Below are positions 33,004 through 42,705 of a stretch of 64,000 bases of DNA, piece after piece (the first letter of the stretch is position 1; the number at the start of each line of letters is the position of its first letter). Under the pieces are notes generated by a model. The model did not search any database, was not told where the DNA came from, and worked only from the letters and a program-made list of their open reading frames with translations. Both the position numbers and the translations under genes were made by a program. Source of the stretch: Aliiroseovarius salicola (GTDB taxonomy: Bacteria > Pseudomonadota > Alphaproteobacteria > Rhodobacterales > Rhodobacteraceae); assembly GCF_027891095.1 (NCBI RefSeq), contig NZ_JAQIIO010000012.1, forward strand, positions 1 through 64,000. Reading direction: 5' to 3'.

Positions 33004-33546
33004 ATGAATGTAAAACGGTTTATCGAGAGTTTTCTTCCCATAGCCCTGTTGGCCGCCTCATCCGCAGCTGCTGAGATTGGAGACCTGCCACAGCGTGAAA
33101 CGCCAATTCCACGAACGACAAACAGCGTTCCGCATGTCCAAATTGGGATAGAGCCAATACGCGAGATTTCGGCCGAATTACTAAACCGCGTATCCGAAAT
33201 TCCTGGGGTCGAGATCAGGAACACTGTTGTTTCCCTGCCGGGGGCGTTGGGATTTTGGATCAGCGAAGAAATCCCCTTGGCCAGACCAGAAGTCATCGCA
33301 GGCGGCAGAGAGTTCGCCCATATGCATCCCGATGGCAGTCTGCATGCCTCGTTGCCGCCAGAGCTGGCCGAACGGGCGATCAAAGCTGGCTGGGCGGTCA
33401 GCCATCCGTGGTCCGCTCAAAGGCCGAATTGGGAGGGGTTCGCGATGATCTTCACACCCGTCACAGCGGATGAATTAGAAGTGGTCTATGACCTGGTCGT
33501 CAAATCTTACGAGTATGTGACGGGAAACGACATCGCTCCGAATTGA
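33004..33546 (+). CDS. Exported protein with luciferase-like (DUF5519-type) domain
   Basis: 180 residues with a signal peptide (about 1-20, AASSAAA). The C-terminal domain has EFAHMHPDGSLHASLPPELAERAIKAGW (shown in part, ~100-127) and ELEVVYDLVVKSYEYVTG, the pattern of the small luciferase/DUF5519 family. That name comes from sequence similarity in fungi; the bacterial function is not known to me. The ATG at 33004 has a CTGGAG site upstream. Confidence 0.7.
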   Translation: MNVKRFIESFLPIALLAASSAAAEIGDLPQRETPIPRTTNSVPHVQIGIEPIREISAELLNRVSEIPGVEIRNTVVSLPGALGFWISEEIPLARPEVIAGGREFAHMHPDGSLHASLPPELAERAIKAGWAVSHPWSAQRPNWEGFAMIFTPVTADELEVVYDLVVKSYEYVTGNDIAPN

Positions 33547-33763
33547 TTTCGCACCCAGCCGTAAGCGCGTCCCAATTGTCTCCTCTCGTTACGCGCAGCT
33601 CATTGCTTCAGCCTCATCAATGAAAACACAGGCCCGCTGATTTCACTGGCTTTTGAATCTCAAAATTTGCGGGAGTGTAATTGAAACCCTCCTTGCCCTT
33701 CGCGCCCGTTCCTGTGAACCTGCCCCCACCCGATCAGCCCCGCTTGCCGGAAAGGAGCCCCCT

Positions 33764-34192
33764 TTGCCCGACGATCTCGACCGCCGCATTCTGGCGCTTT
33801 TGCGTTCCGACGCCCGACTGCCCACCGCCAAGATCGCGGCGCAGCTCGGCGTGGCGCGCACCACGGTTCATGCGCGCATCACCAAGATGGAGCGCGAGGG
33901 CACGATTGCCGGCTATTCCGTGGTTCTGGGGGATGCAAACAGTGAAAACATCGTACAGGTGGTGATCCTGCTTGAAGTGCAACAAAAGGAAACCGCACGG
34001 ATCATCAAACGGCTGGAAGGCTACCCGGAAATCCGCCTGTGCCTGTCGATCAATGGCGAGTTCGATCTGCTTTTATCCGCCGAAGCCCCGCGCATCGAGG
34101 ATCTTGATGTTCTGGTGGATGAACTGGGGGCAATCCCCGGTGTTTTGCGCACCAACACCTCGGTTGTTTTTGGGCGCCGCATCGACAGATAG
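33764..34192 (+). CDS. Lrp/AsnC-family regulator
   Basis: 142 residues from a TTG start with AAAGGAG seven bases upstream; the longer open frame to 33653 lacks a ribosome site. AsnC-type HTH (DLDRRILALLRSDARLPTAKIAAQLGV, shown in part) and a C-terminal RAM ligand domain. Immediately upstream of the lysine dehydrogenase gene in the same direction, so probably a lysine-responsive regulator of that operon. Confidence 0.87.
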   Translation: MPDDLDRRILALLRSDARLPTAKIAAQLGVARTTVHARITKMEREGTIAGYSVVLGDANSENIVQVVILLEVQQKETARIIKRLEGYPEIRLCLSINGEFDLLLSAEAPRIEDLDVLVDELGAIPGVLRTNTSVVFGRRIDR

Positions 34193-34316
34193 GACAGTTT
34201 GTCATATTTTATGTCATACTGACGAACATGCTACGCATTTCGTCAGTTTTATCCCTACACTCTGAACAGCCCCTCCGCCATCATTTCACATGAACAGGAA
34301 ATCAGCGGAGAAACAC

Positions 34317-35423
34317 ATGTCCTGGAATATTTGCGTTGTTGGGGCCGGAAAGATCGGTCAGATGATTGCGACCCTGCTCAAGGGATCACCGAATTACAGC
34401 GTGACTGTGGCCGATCATGACCTCAAGGCCCTTGGTGAAATTGCCAAACTGGGCATCGCCACCAAGCAGATCGACGCCAAGGACGAGGCTGGTCTGGCCC
34501 ACGGGCTGGACGGGTTTGACGCGGTGATCTCGGCCGCGCCTTTCTTCTTGACCCCGGCCATTGCCAAGGCCGCCAAAGAAGCAGGCGCACATTACTTCGA
34601 TCTGACCGAAGATGTGGCCGCAACCGAAGCCGTGCGCGAACTGGCACAAGACAGCAACACCGCCTTCATGCCGCAATGCGGTCTGGCTCCGGGGTTTGTG
34701 GGCATCGCTGGTGCTGCCTTGGCGTCCGAGTTTGATGAGCTCGACAGCCTGCACATGCGCGTCGGAGCCCTGCCGCTTTATCCGACCAATGCGCTGAAAT
34801 ATAATCTCACCTGGTCCACCGACGGTCTGATCAACGAATATTGCAACCCCTGCGATGCGATCGTGAATGGCGAGCTGGTCAAGACCGCGCCGCTGGAAGA
34901 TTATGAACGTCTGGGCCATGACGGTGTGGAATATGAATGCTTCAACACCTCGGGTGGTCTTGGCACCCTGCCCGAAACGCTGGCAGGCAAGGCGCGCGCC
35001 GTGTCCTATCGCTCGATCCGCTATCCGGGTCATTGCGACATCCTGAAACTGCTTCTGCATGATCTGGGGCTGGAACGTCGCCGCGATCTTCTGAAAGAGA
35101 TCTTTGAAACCGCCCTGCCCCGCACCGACCAGGACGTGGTTCTGGTCTATTGCACCGCCAAAGGCCTGATCAACGGCCAGCTGCGCGAGAAAAGCCTGAT
35201 CAACAAAAGCTTCGCCCGCCAGATCGACGGCGCCACCTGGAGCGCCATTCAGGTCACCACCGCAGCAGGCGTGCTGGGTGTCGTTGACCTGATGCGCACC
35301 GGCAAACTGCCCGCAAATGGCTTCATCAAGCAGGAACAGGTCAAACTGGACGACTTCCTGAACACCGAATTTGGTCAGCTGTACCGCGCCGGTGACGAAA
35401 CCCAGAAACATATGGCCGCCTGA
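34317..35423 (+). CDS. Saccharopine dehydrogenase family protein, probable lysine 6-dehydrogenase
   Basis: 368 residues. N-terminal Rossmann fold [10 protein letters not shown] (residues 6-15), central catalytic domain, C-terminal Rossmann return. Its length and context fit bacterial lysine 6-dehydrogenase, which makes 1-piperideine-6-carboxylate, better than fungal saccharopine dehydrogenases. The next gene, an antiquitin-type aldehyde dehydrogenase, would oxidise the product to 2-aminoadipate. Chosen ATG follows CGGAG. A tgtcatatttta/tgtcatactgacga region upstream may bind the Lrp regulator. Confidence 0.82.
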   Translation: MSWNICVVGAGKIGQMIATLLKGSPNYSVTVADHDLKALGEIAKLGIATKQIDAKDEAGLAHGLDGFDAVISAAPFFLTPAIAKAAKEAGAHYFDLTEDVAATEAVRELAQDSNTAFMPQCGLAPGFVGIAGAALASEFDELDSLHMRVGALPLYPTNALKYNLTWSTDGLINEYCNPCDAIVNGELVKTAPLEDYERLGHDGVEYECFNTSGGLGTLPETLAGKARAVSYRSIRYPGHCDILKLLLHDLGLERRRDLLKEIFETALPRTDQDVVLVYCTAKGLINGQLREKSLINKSFARQIDGATWSAIQVTTAAGVLGVVDLMRTGKLPANGFIKQEQVKLDDFLNTEFGQLYRAGDETQKHMAA

Positions 35424-35433
35424 GAGAGATAAG

Positions 35434-36948
35434 ATGAAAGACATGAACATGACGTCCGAAACCACCCTGTCGAACCTTGGCCTTGACCCCGCTGCCCTGA
35501 GCGGCGGGTCCCTGAAAGTGACCTCTCCCATTGATGGCCGTGTGCTGGCCGAACTGAATGAGATGGGTGCTGGTGAAATGGATGCGGTGATTGCCCGCGC
35601 CAAAGCCGCGTTCAAAGCGTGGCGCACCGTCCCTGCCCCGCGCCGTGGCGAACTGGTCCGCCTGCTGGGGGAAGAGTTGCGCGCCGCCAAGGATGACCTC
35701 GGTGCGCTGGTCAGCTGGGAAGCTGGCAAAATCACCTCCGAAGGTCTGGGCGAAGTGCAAGAGATGATCGACATCTGTGACTTCGCCGTGGGACAGTCGC
35801 GCCAGCTTTATGGCCTGACCATTGCCTCTGAACGCCCCGGTCACCGGATGATGGAAACCTGGCACCCGATCGGCCCGGTGGGTGTGATCTCGGCCTTCAA
35901 CTTCCCAGTCGCCGTCTGGTGCTGGAACACGGCGCTTGCGCTGGTCTGCGGCAACCCGGTGATCTGGAAACCGTCCGAGAAAACCCCGCTGACCGCGCTG
36001 GCCTGCGCCAAGATCTTTGAGCGCGCATTGGCCCGATTTGAAGACGCGCCCGCGGATCTGTTGCAGGTTCTGGTCGGTGGTGCCGATCTGGGCAAAGCCC
36101 TTGTGGAAAGCGAAGATGTGCCGGTGATTTCGGCCACCGGATCGACCCGTATGGGCCGCGCCGTGGCGCCGATTGTGGCGGCGCGTTTTGGCAAATGCAT
36201 CCTAGAACTCGGCGGCAACAACGCGATGATCGTTGGCCCCTCTGCCGATCTGGAAATGGCCGTGCGCGCCATTGTCTTCTCGGCTGTTGGCACCGCCGGT
36301 CAGCGCTGCACCACCCTGCGCCGCCTGATCGTACACAACTCGATCAAGGGCGATCTGGTTGCACGCCTCAAGAAAGCCTATGCGGGCCTGCCCATTGGCA
36401 ACCCGCTGGAAGATGGCACCTTGATCGGGCCGTTGGTAGACGAAGCCTCGGGCAACGCGATGAGCAACGCACTAAAATCGGCTGAGGCCGAAGGTGGTGT
36501 GGTCTTTGGTGGCAACCGCGTGACCGAAAACGTCCCGGAAGGCGGCGTTTACATGCAGCCCGCCATCGTCGAAATGCCCGGCCAGAGCGCCACGGTGAAA
36601 ACCGAAACCTTCGCGCCGATCCTCTACGTGATGGGCTATGACGCGTTTGGCGACGCGCTCGAGATCCAGAATGACGTGCCACAGGGGCTGTCTTCCTGCG
36701 TGTTCACCCTGAACATGCGCGAAGCCGAGCAATTCCTCTCGGCAGCCGGATCCGATTGCGGCATTGCCAACGTCAATATCGGGCCATCTGGTGCTGAAAT
36801 CGGCGGAGCGTTTGGGGGCGAAAAAGAAACCGGTGGCGGACGCGAAAGTGGCTCGGACGCATGGAAAGGCTACATGCGCCGTCAGACCAATACGGTGAAC
36901 TATTCGGATGAACTGCCGCTGGCCCAAGGCGTCAAGTTCGACATCTGA
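35434..36948 (+). CDS. Piperideine-6-carboxylate/aminoadipate-semialdehyde dehydrogenase (ALDH7 type)
   Basis: 504-residue aldehyde dehydrogenase of the antiquitin kind: FNFPVAVWCWN cofactor region, general-base Glu in LELGGNNA, catalytic Cys in TAGQRCTTLRR, and the C-terminal GGAFGGEKETGGGRESGSDAWK motif typical of ALDH7. Ten bases after the lysine dehydrogenase gene. Catalyses the second step of lysine breakdown to 2-aminoadipate. Confidence 0.88.
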   Translation: MKDMNMTSETTLSNLGLDPAALSGGSLKVTSPIDGRVLAELNEMGAGEMDAVIARAKAAFKAWRTVPAPRRGELVRLLGEELRAAKDDLGALVSWEAGKITSEGLGEVQEMIDICDFAVGQSRQLYGLTIASERPGHRMMETWHPIGPVGVISAFNFPVAVWCWNTALALVCGNPVIWKPSEKTPLTALACAKIFERALARFEDAPADLLQVLVGGADLGKALVESEDVPVISATGSTRMGRAVAPIVAARFGKCILELGGNNAMIVGPSADLEMAVRAIVFSAVGTAGQRCTTLRRLIVHNSIKGDLVARLKKAYAGLPIGNPLEDGTLIGPLVDEASGNAMSNALKSAEAEGGVVFGGNRVTENVPEGGVYMQPAIVEMPGQSATVKTETFAPILYVMGYDAFGDALEIQNDVPQGLSSCVFTLNMREAEQFLSAAGSDCGIANVNIGPSGAEIGGAFGGEKETGGGRESGSDAWKGYMRRQTNTVNYSDELPLAQGVKFDI

Positions 36949-36987
36949 TCGTCACTCCGCCTGCCCTTTGGGCGGTTCGACACAAAC

Positions 36988-37028
36988 AAAACCCCCGCCG
37001 AAGTCACCTTCGGCGGGGGTTTCTGTTT
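36988..37028. terminator. Bidirectional terminator
   Basis: Stem acccccgccgaag / ccttcggcgggggt with a short loop, A-run on the left and ttctgttt on the right. It sits between the convergent aldehyde dehydrogenase and dctM genes and can serve both. Confidence 0.9.
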
Positions 37029-37049
37029 AGTCATATAATAGAGTGCGCG

Positions 37050-38450
37050 TCACACCTGACTTGGCAACCACAGCACAATCGCGGGGAAAGCCACCAAAAG
37101 CGCGATGGTCACGGCATCAGCGATGAAAAACGGCGTCACACCCTTGAACACATCCTGCACTGTTAGATCATCACGCACACCCGCCACCACAAAACAGTTC
37201 AGCCCGATAGGGGGTGTGATCAGGCAGAACTCGGCCATTTTCACCACGAGGATCCCAAACCAGATCGCACACATCGGGCCTGACATGCCAAAGGCGCTGT
37301 CCGCCGCCGCCACCGCTTCGCCGCCATTCAGCGCCATCACGGCGGGGTAGACCACGGGCAGGGTCAAAAGCAGCATCCCGATCGCGTCCATGAACATGCC
37401 CAGCACCGCATAGGCCAGCAGGATCATCACGAGGATCAGCATCGGCGACATCTCCAGCGAAGTGATCCAGTCGGAAAACGCCCCCGGCAGGTCGGCGAAC
37501 CCAAGGAAACGCACATAGACCAATACGCCCCAGATGATGGTGAAGATCATCACCGAGAGCTTGGCGGTTTCGAGCAATGCGTCTTTCAACTCCGACCAGC
37601 GCATCCCCTTCCAGACCGCCATGACAAAGACCACAAAGGCCCCAATCGCGCCCCCTTCGGTTGGCGTGCCCCAGGCGTCGCCTCCGAACGGGTTGTAGAC
37701 AAAGAAGATGATGGTGATGACCACAAAGACGATGGGCAACGCGGGGGGCAGCGCCATAAAACGCTCTTTCCACGTAAAGCCGCTGACCGGTGGGCCAAAA
37801 CCTTTGATCACCTTAGCGAGGCCGATGATCAGAAGCCCGTAAATCACCGCGGAAAACGCACCGGGAATGAAGCCCGCAAGCAGGAGCTTGCCCACGTCCT
37901 GCTCGACGATAATGGCATAGATCACGAGGATTGCGGAGGGCGGAATGAGGCTGGCAAGTGTGCCGCCCGCCGCCACCACGCCCGCCGCAAAGCGTTTGTC
38001 ATAGCCGATTTTCAGCATCTCGGGGATGGCAATCCGCGCAAAGACCGCAGAGGTCGCGACCGAGGCCCCCGACACGGCGGCAAAGCCTGCCGTGGCAAAG
38101 ACGGTGGACACGGCCAAGCCCCCCGGCACCCAGGCGAGCCAGCGTTTTGCCGCCTCAAACAGCGCCTTTGTCAGCCCGGCATAATAGGCGAGATAGCCAA
38201 TCAGGATGAAGGTCGGGATAAGCGACAGCGCCTGCGATGAAATCTTTGAATGCGGCACCTGCCCCGCGGTTTTCACAGCGATGGTCAGCGCCTTGCCGAA
38301 CCGCTCTGGCGCATAGCCGAACTTGGCCCAGAAGATCCAGACCAGCCCGATCATCCCTGCGGCGGCGGCGGCAAACGCCACGCGCATCCCCAGCACGACC
38401 ATGACCAGCATACCGCCCGAGACGATCAGCCCAATATCAATCGGTTCCAT
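37050..38450 (-). CDS. dctM: TRAP transporter large permease subunit
   Basis: 466 residues, 12 or so membrane segments. DctM-type signatures: AVSGASVATSAVFARIAIPEM, LASLIPPSAILVIYAIIVEQDVGKL (shown in part), MFMDAIGMLLLTLPVVYP and LITPPIGLNCFVV. Sodium-driven uptake partner of DctQ and DctP encoded next to it. A large central loop or extra segment lies at ~200-270. Confidence 0.92.
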   Translation of the reverse strand: MEPIDIGLIVSGGMLVMVVLGMRVAFAAAAAGMIGLVWIFWAKFGYAPERFGKALTIAVKTAGQVPHSKISSQALSLIPTFILIGYLAYYAGLTKALFEAAKRWLAWVPGGLAVSTVFATAGFAAVSGASVATSAVFARIAIPEMLKIGYDKRFAAGVVAAGGTLASLIPPSAILVIYAIIVEQDVGKLLLAGFIPGAFSAVIYGLLIIGLAKVIKGFGPPVSGFTWKERFMALPPALPIVFVVITIIFFVYNPFGGDAWGTPTEGGAIGAFVVFVMAVWKGMRWSELKDALLETAKLSVMIFTIIWGVLVYVRFLGFADLPGAFSDWITSLEMSPMLILVMILLAYAVLGMFMDAIGMLLLTLPVVYPAVMALNGGEAVAAADSAFGMSGPMCAIWFGILVVKMAEFCLITPPIGLNCFVVAGVRDDLTVQDVFKGVTPFFIADAVTIALLVAFPAIVLWLPSQV

Positions 38451-38461
38451 CTGCCCGCCCC

Positions 38462-39094
38462 TTACTTGTCATGACCCGAGACATGCTCGGCTTCCATCGC
38501 GGCCATCGTGGCCGCATCGGCAATGAGGGGCACGGCGACAGGGTTGTCGGTGCCGGTGATGAAGGCCCGCCCATAGGCCCAGAGCTGCAACACAAGCCGC
38601 AGGCACAAAACGCCAAACGCCACCGGGGCGAGCAATTTGGCAGGCCAGAGCGGCAGGGAAATATCCATCGAACTGTCCGCACTAAACAAGGGGGCGGCAA
38701 GGTCGAAGCTGCGGTCGAAATGCGCCCAGCTGCCCCAGACCATGAAGGCCATCAGAAGCAGGATGACCGACGTGGTGACAAACTCGGCCATATACAGCGT
38801 ACGGCCTTTCAAGGCCCCCACCAGCATGTCCATACGGATATGCCCGCCGTCACGCTGGGTGAACGAAATGCCCATGAAGGCAATCAGCGGCATCGCCTGT
38901 TCGATCCAGTCCACGTACCCGGGTACCGGCTGGTTCGCAAAATTGCGCCCACCTACGGAAATCACCGCAAGGATCATCAGGGAAAACACCGCCAGCCCGC
39001 TGAGAAGCGCCAGCCACCCTTCGAGCTTGTAAAGACGCTGATCAATCCGACTGAGCAGGCTTTGGTCGGTCAGGACAAGAGAGGATCCGGCCAT
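38462..39094 (-). CDS. dctQ: TRAP transporter small permease subunit
   Basis: 210 residues, four membrane helices. The family-typical YVDWIEQAMPLIAFMGISFTQRDGGHIRMD segment (shown whole only by position, ~77-107) holds the Glu/Gln and HIRMD motifs of DctQ. Eleven bases upstream of dctM. Confidence 0.9.
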   Translation of the reverse strand: MAGSSLVLTDQSLLSRIDQRLYKLEGWLALLSGLAVFSLMILAVISVGGRNFANQPVPGYVDWIEQAMPLIAFMGISFTQRDGGHIRMDMLVGALKGRTLYMAEFVTTSVILLLMAFMVWGSWAHFDRSFDLAAPLFSADSSMDISLPLWPAKLLAPVAFGVLCLRLVLQLWAYGRAFITGTDNPVAVPLIADAATMAAMEAEHVSGHDK

Positions 39095-39127
39095 GGGTCG
39101 CTCCGTATCTGTTGGGAAATCCGAAAA

Positions 39128-39160
39128 GGAAAAACCCCGCCCCGATCAGGGGGCGGGGCC
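39128..39160 (-). terminator. Terminator inside the TRAP operon, between dctP and dctQ
   Basis: Read on the minus strand: ccccgcccc, a 6-base loop, ggggcgggg and a T5 run. It lies 7 bases after dctP. It would reduce read-through into dctQM and favour high receptor levels. Confidence 0.85.
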
Positions 39161-39166
39161 GTTGGA

Positions 39167-40177
39167 TCAGCTGCCGTTGGCGATCATGCCGGTCACAAGA
39201 TCGTAAAGCTCTTGTGCGGGCAGACCGCGGGCAATGTTATCCTCGATCCAGGCTTTGGCAGCGGGGGCTGCGGCGGCATCCTTGAAGGCCGCGATTTCCG
39301 CGTCCGAGAAGGTCACCTGCTGAATGCCGCGCTCTTCCAGAGCCGGACCCCAGGCCACCATGGTTTTGTTGTTGTAGTTGTCGACATAATGGGCCAACGC
39401 CTCGTCGACCGAGCTCATCAGCGCGTCTCGATGCGCATCCGACAGGCTTTCCAGCGCGGGGATGTTCACCACAACCGGGCAATTCACGGTGCCGGGGTTC
39501 AGGTTGGTGGTCCACCATTTGCCATTTTCGATGGTGCCGAAAGACATATGGGCGTGGGGGGCAAAGCTCACGGCTTTGACGATCCCGCTGTCCATCGCCT
39601 GACGCACTTCGGTGGCCGACATCGAGGTGGGCACCGCGCCGATGGTTTCCATCGCCGCACCGATCCCGCCGGTGGCACGCACGCTTAGACCTGCAAAATC
39701 GGCCAGCGTGGAAGGCGCATCGCCCACACCCACAAGATTATATTGCGGCAGTGGCGACGGCATCAGCAGGGTTGCATCCCAACGGGCCAGATCCTTGACC
39801 GCCGCCGGGTGCTGATAGACCGCTTGCGACAGGGCAATCTCCTGCTCGAGCGAGCTTACGCCCAGAAACGGCAGTTCCAGAACGGTGATCGACGGGTTCT
39901 TGTCGCGGTGATAGCCCGCACAGAACTGCGCCATTTCAAAGGCACCAATCGAGATCCCATCGAGGTTCTCGCGGTTCTTCGACAGGCCACCATAAGACAG
40001 GTTCAGGGTAAATTCGCCGTTGGTCTTGGCGCTGACCAGTTCCGCCAGCTTTTCGACATGTTCGGTGAATGCCCGGCGTTTGCCCCACAGGGACACATTC
40101 CATTCGGTCGCCATGGCTTCGGTTGCAAAGGCAAGAGACAAGGCGGCGACGGCCACCCGGTTCAGAGTTCTGCGCAT
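39167..40177 (-). CDS. dctP: TRAP transporter substrate-binding protein
   Basis: 336 residues with a signal peptide (about 1-23, ATEAMA). DctP-fold receptor. The ligand-contact region around GLSVRATGGIGAAMETIGA has the conserved Arg that in this family binds the ligand carboxylate. The ATG at 40177 follows GGGAGG. First gene of the minus-strand dctPQM operon, divergent from the kinase/nagA genes across 229 bp. Ligand unknown. Confidence 0.9.
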   Translation of the reverse strand: MRRTLNRVAVAALSLAFATEAMATEWNVSLWGKRRAFTEHVEKLAELVSAKTNGEFTLNLSYGGLSKNRENLDGISIGAFEMAQFCAGYHRDKNPSITVLELPFLGVSSLEQEIALSQAVYQHPAAVKDLARWDATLLMPSPLPQYNLVGVGDAPSTLADFAGLSVRATGGIGAAMETIGAVPTSMSATEVRQAMDSGIVKAVSFAPHAHMSFGTIENGKWWTTNLNPGTVNCPVVVNIPALESLSDAHRDALMSSVDEALAHYVDNYNNKTMVAWGPALEERGIQQVTFSDAEIAAFKDAAAAPAAKAWIEDNIARGLPAQELYDLVTGMIANGS

Positions 40178-40406
40178 GATGTTCCTCCCAGATACATGCT
40201 TGATGTTATGCGGGGAGTATGGGCGATCTTTCTTTAGCAATCCATAACCGAATTTGCATATATCTCCCCCCCCGCCTGTGACGCCCCATAACGGGCGGTT
40301 TTTGAGATGTTTCAGACCGTTATCACCTAAGATAGTTCCCGGATACATCGGGCAAAAGCAAGGATGGGTCTTCTGTATTCACCAGAGGCATTATAAAGGT
40401 ATTGGC

Positions 40407-41339
40407 ATGACAGTTCACACTCCCCTCCCTTTTCTGGCCGTGGATGGTGGCGGAACGCGTTGCCGACTGGCGCTTTGTGACAGCACCGGGAAGATCCACG
40501 TTTTTGAAACCGGATCCGCCAATGTGACAACCGATTTCTCTGCCGCCGCGCGGGAAATTCGGCGTGGGATTGAGGGAGTGTCGCAGATCTCTGGGCTGGA
40601 GCCCGAAGCGATCTCCGCCCTGCCCGCTTATTTTGGGCTGGCAGGTATCACTGGCCCGGATAACGCTGCTGAAATGGCCAACGCCCTGCCCTTCACCCAT
40701 ATTCGCGTCGAAGATGACCGCCCCGCCGCCCTCTCTGGTGTGCTCGGTGGGCATGATGGGATGGTGGCCCATTGCGGCACCGGGTCATTTATCGCCGCAC
40801 AGGATCGGGGGCAGATGCGCTTTATCGGTGGTTGGGGGCCGGTGCTGGGCGATATGGCCTCGGCGCAATGGGTCGGACGCCGGGCGCTGGCACGCTGCCT
40901 TGATGTCGTGGATGGGCTGGCGCAACCGTCGCCCCTGTCCGATCACATCCTGAACGAACGGAAAGGGTCCGCTGGCATTGTGCGCTTTGCAGCCTCTGCA
41001 TCCCCCGCCGATTTCGGGCGCTACGCCCCATTGGTGACGCGCCATGCCGCAAAAGGATGCGCGCTGTCGATCGGGATCTTGCAAGACGCCGCCAACCAGA
41101 TCGCCGCCACCCTGACCAAAATTGGCTGGACCGAAGGGACCAGGTTGTGCCTGACCGGCGGCATCGGCCCCTGTTATGCGCCCTATCTGCCCGCCCCAAT
41201 GCAGGCCACCCTACACGACCCCGAGGGCACACCGCTTGACGGGGCCATCCTGCTGGCCCGGCGCTTTGCTGCCGAATTGGCAGAGCTGCGCCTCTCGAAT
41301 GAAACCAATCGCCCTTGCTCACCCACCCGAATGCACTGA
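40407..41339 (+). CDS. BadF/BadG-type ATPase, probable N-acetylglucosamine kinase
   Basis: 310 residues of the ASKHA fold: phosphate-1 motif AVDGGGTRCRLAL near the N-terminus, HCGTGSFIAA phosphate-2, GGWGPVLGD, and adenosine motif LTGGIGPCY. Eukaryotic-type NAGK proteins have this pattern. The next gene is nagA, so phosphorylation of GlcNAc to GlcNAc-6-P is likely. No good ribosome site precedes the ATG (aaaggtattggc). Confidence 0.82.
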   Translation: MTVHTPLPFLAVDGGGTRCRLALCDSTGKIHVFETGSANVTTDFSAAAREIRRGIEGVSQISGLEPEAISALPAYFGLAGITGPDNAAEMANALPFTHIRVEDDRPAALSGVLGGHDGMVAHCGTGSFIAAQDRGQMRFIGGWGPVLGDMASAQWVGRRALARCLDVVDGLAQPSPLSDHILNERKGSAGIVRFAASASPADFGRYAPLVTRHAAKGCALSIGILQDAANQIAATLTKIGWTEGTRLCLTGGIGPCYAPYLPAPMQATLHDPEGTPLDGAILLARRFAAELAELRLSNETNRPCSPTRMH

Positions 41340-41371
41340 AAAGGCGCTAGAATGACCCAGATGGAAACGGT

Positions 41372-42553
41372 ATGAGCGACATGAGCGGACCCAGCCTCAC
41401 GATCCATGGCGGCATGATCTTTGACGGAGAGCAGCTCTGCGAAGGTTTGGCAGCCCGGTTTGAACGGGGTCAACTGACCGACCTCGCCCCCCAGTCCGAC
41501 CTGCCGCCGTCTGAACAGACGCTGGACCTTGCAGGCGATATCCTGTCGCCGGGTTACGTGGATTTGCAGGTGAACGGTGGCGATGGGGTGATGCTCAACG
41601 ACGCGCCGGATGTCGACACGCTCAGCCGCATTGCCCGCGCCCATCGCGGGCTGGGGGCGCAGATGATCCTGCCCACATTGATCACTGATACGGCCGAAAA
41701 GACCCGTGCCGCAATTGATGCGGCGACCCGCGCGGTTGAACGTGGGGTGCCGGGCATTGCCGGACTTCATTTGGAAGGGCCGCATCTGTCGATCAAACGC
41801 AAGGGTGCCCATGAGGCGCGGTTCATCCGCCCGATGGACGAGGATGACCTTCAAACACTTCTCGCAGCGGCCGAAGCTCTGCCCGTGTTGATGGTCACGC
41901 TGGCCCCGGAAAATGCCACCACGGATCAGGTTCACCGGCTGCACGAGGCCGGGGTGATTGTGTCCCTCGGCCATACCGACGCCGACTATGACACCTGTCA
42001 GGAATACGCCCGCGCGGGGGCCACCTGCGCCACACATCTTTTCAACGCCATGAGCCAGCTTGGCAGTCGCACACCCGGCTTGGTGGGCGCGGTTCTGGAA
42101 AACGAAGGACTCGCCGCCGGTTTGATCGCCGATGGGGTACATGTGCACCCGGCCACAATGCGCGCTGCATGGACCGCAAACCAACACCCTGACCGCAACC
42201 CCACCGATCCTACGGGACGGATATTTCTGGTCACTGACTCAATGGCCGTGGCGGGCACGGATAACCCGTCTTTTGAACTGGAAGGCCGGTTGATCAAACG
42301 CGAAGATGGGCGGCTGACGTTGGAAGATGGCACGCTGGCAGGAGCGGATCTTGATCTCACTCGCGCGGTGAAAGTGCTGACCCAAGAGGTGGGTGTATCG
42401 CTTGTAGAATCCCTTCTTGCCGCCACCACACACCCGGCTGCCCTGATCGGAAAAGACGTGTCACTTGCGGTGAAAAACCGCTCACGGATCGAAACCCTCA
42501 TCCGTATTCGTGCCGATCTGGGTGGGGTATCTTGGCTGATGTCAACAAGATGA
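41372..42553 (+). CDS. nagA: N-acetylglucosamine-6-phosphate deacetylase
   Basis: 393-residue amidohydrolase: SPGYVDLQVNGGDG, GLHLEGPHLS metal-binding Glu, SLGHTDADYD, ATHLFNAM, IADGVHVHP and LVTDSMAVAG, all NagA landmarks. Converts GlcNAc-6-P to glucosamine-6-P. It follows the kinase gene by 32 bp. A nagB deaminase is not in the window. Confidence 0.92.
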   Translation: MSDMSGPSLTIHGGMIFDGEQLCEGLAARFERGQLTDLAPQSDLPPSEQTLDLAGDILSPGYVDLQVNGGDGVMLNDAPDVDTLSRIARAHRGLGAQMILPTLITDTAEKTRAAIDAATRAVERGVPGIAGLHLEGPHLSIKRKGAHEARFIRPMDEDDLQTLLAAAEALPVLMVTLAPENATTDQVHRLHEAGVIVSLGHTDADYDTCQEYARAGATCATHLFNAMSQLGSRTPGLVGAVLENEGLAAGLIADGVHVHPATMRAAWTANQHPDRNPTDPTGRIFLVTDSMAVAGTDNPSFELEGRLIKREDGRLTLEDGTLAGADLDLTRAVKVLTQEVGVSLVESLLAATTHPAALIGKDVSLAVKNRSRIETLIRIRADLGGVSWLMSTR

Positions 42554-42604
42554 CCCCTACGTCATTCTAATTTTAATTTATTAATTTCAATGTATTACAA
42601 ACTA

Positions 42605-42619
42605 CTAAAAAATTAGTTT
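42605..42619. promoter_or_regulatory. Operator candidate ctaaaaaattagttt, copy 1
   Basis: Contains the dyad CTAA-N4-TTAG. The same 15 bases recur once more in the window, at 48777-48791 just upstream of the BlaI-type repressor gene. This copy lies 87 bases before the ABC binding-protein ATG and overlaps a TTGACA (42618-42623) that could be a -35 box. Confidence 0.5.
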
Positions 42620-42705
42620 GACACAGACCCCTGCCATGTGAATTCATAATGAAAGTCAAATAGCCAATGAGCTTGCCGACTTCAAAAACAATGGGAGGAG
42701 CAAAG

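Noticed and set aside
38471-39688. Plus-strand open frame (405 codons) opposite dctQ and dctP
   Set aside because: It spans an intergenic terminator and two real genes; no ribosome site or motif.
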